A stretch of DNA of 6,576 bases from Pseudodesulfovibrio sp. (GTDB taxonomy: Bacteria; Desulfobacterota; Desulfovibrionia; Desulfovibrionales; Desulfovibrionaceae): positions 1 through 6,576 of the forward strand of contig JAFLJW010000150.1 of the NCBI GenBank assembly GCA_022712815.1. Reading direction: 5' to 3'. Position 1 is the first letter of the stretch. The number at the start of each line of letters is the position of its first letter. The position numbers were made by a program, and so were the translations under genes. Under the pieces are notes generated by a model that was not told where the DNA came from, did no database searches, and was given only the letters and a program-made list of their open reading frames with translations. Positions 5,971-6,576 of this stretch are shown in pieces.

Positions 5971-6576
5971 ATGAATTTTATGCCTGAAAGCGACATTCTT
6001 TCGCTCTTGCTGGGGGCGACTCTGGCCGTGAAGATGGTTCTTATTTTTCTCGCTTCCATGTCCGTGTGGAGCTGGACCATTATCTTTTTCAAATTCTTCA
6101 CCATCGGGGCGGCCCGCAAGCAGGTCATGAAAGGGTGTGACGCCTTCATGGCAGCCGAAGATCTGACCTCCGGCCTCAAAACTCTGGGCGGCAGGGAACA
6201 ATCCCCCCTTGCCCGTGTCTCCACGCTGGCGGTCAAGGAATTCAGGCTGCTCGAAAAAGCGGACGTCAACCGCGAACGCAAACGCCTTCTGGTCAAGGAC
6301 ACTCTGCGCCGCGTCTTAAAGCAGGGCATTACCAAGGAAATGCGCATCCTTACCCGCAACCTGCCGTTTCTGGCGACCTGCGCCAATGCTGCTCCGTTCA
6401 TCGGTTTGTTCGGCACGGTCTGGGGTATCATGCATTCCTTCCACGCCATAGGCATGGCCCAGTCCGCGGCTCTGGCAACCGTGGCCCCCGGTATTTCCGA
6501 GGCCCTTATTGCCACGGCCATCGGGTTGCTCGTCGCCATCCCGGCCACGATTTTCTACAACTATTTTCTCGGCAAA
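5971..6576 (+). CDS. tolQ: TolQ/ExbB-type proton-channel subunit, cut by the window end
   Basis: TolQ is the inner-membrane, MotA/TolQ/ExbB-family subunit that, with TolR, uses the proton-motive force to drive TolA and keep the outer membrane attached during division. The window contains 202 codons in frame to its last base and no stop; the family is usually about 225-235 residues, so only the end is missing. Predicted membrane segments are near residues 10-42, 132-158 and 171-199, with a large charged cytoplasmic loop between the first two. The channel signature APFIGLFGTVWGIMHSF (141-157) and APGISEALIATAIGLLVAIPA (172-192) are both present. GGTGA (5962-5966) precedes the ATG by 4 bases; a second in-frame ATG at 5980 is a less likely start. 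ExbB is the alternative name. TolQ is preferred from the single-locus context recalled for Desulfovibrio relatives; the genes that would decide (tolR, tolA, tolB, pal) lie outside the window. Confidence 0.88.
   Translation, partial: MNFMPESDILSLLLGATLAVKMVLIFLASMSVWSWTIIFFKFFTIGAARKQVMKGCDAFMAAEDLTSGLKTLGGREQSPLARVSTLAVKEFRLLEKADVNRERKRLLVKDTLRRVLKQGITKEMRILTRNLPFLATCANAAPFIGLFGTVWGIMHSFHAIGMAQSAALATVAPGISEALIATAIGLLVAIPATIFYNYFLGK

Noticed and set aside
5940..6548. 202-codon open frame on the minus strand over tolQ
   Set aside because: The translation is rich in Arg, Ala and Met with no domain, while the opposite strand encodes clear TolQ membrane segments and signature.

Overview
The window looks like an ordinary chromosomal segment of a Gram-negative bacterium. 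The proteins and gene order (nth-tgt; cutA; miaB - bifunctional nuclease - PHP phosphatase - tolQ) recall Desulfovibrionales such as Desulfovibrio or Pseudodesulfovibrio. That assignment is inferred from recalled family resemblance and the moderate GC content, not from a search. Coding density is high, and no stretch over 300 bases lacks a gene. I see no rRNA, tRNA, CRISPR array, insertion sequence or phage gene.

Layout. On the minus strand, reading leftwards, are nth (endonuclease III, 1042-1680) and tgt (tRNA-guanine transglycosylase, 40-1041), joined stop-to-start as TAAATG. A 152-base divergent spacer separates them from plus-strand cutA (1833-2153) and a PfkB-family kinase (2256-3191), which is followed by a strong hairpin terminator (3246-3292). 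Next come miaB (3352-4701), a DUF151 bifunctional nuclease overlapping it by 7 bases (4695-5189) and a PHP-domain phosphatase (5197-5850). These three look like one operon and end at a weaker terminator-like hairpin (5890-5918). At the right edge is the start of tolQ (5971 to window end), presumably the first gene of a tol-pal locus.

How the genes relate. tgt and miaB both modify tRNA anticodon loops (queuosine at position 34; ms2i6A at position 37). nth is a base-excision DNA repair enzyme. The other genes are metal tolerance, small-molecule phosphate chemistry and envelope maintenance. This is a housekeeping neighbourhood, and I found no convincing novel system.

The most notable signal is at the extreme left. 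Bases 1-28 and 46-73 form a perfect inverted repeat. The left arm, read on the plus strand, encodes the same tgt C-terminal residues as the right arm read on the minus strand, and then continues into the expected NTYHNL sequence that the minus-strand tgt lacks. This is a fold-back (inverted duplication) junction inside tgt. It is most likely an amplification or assembly chimera at a contig end, and it cuts off the tgt C-terminus, including the predicted fourth zinc ligand.
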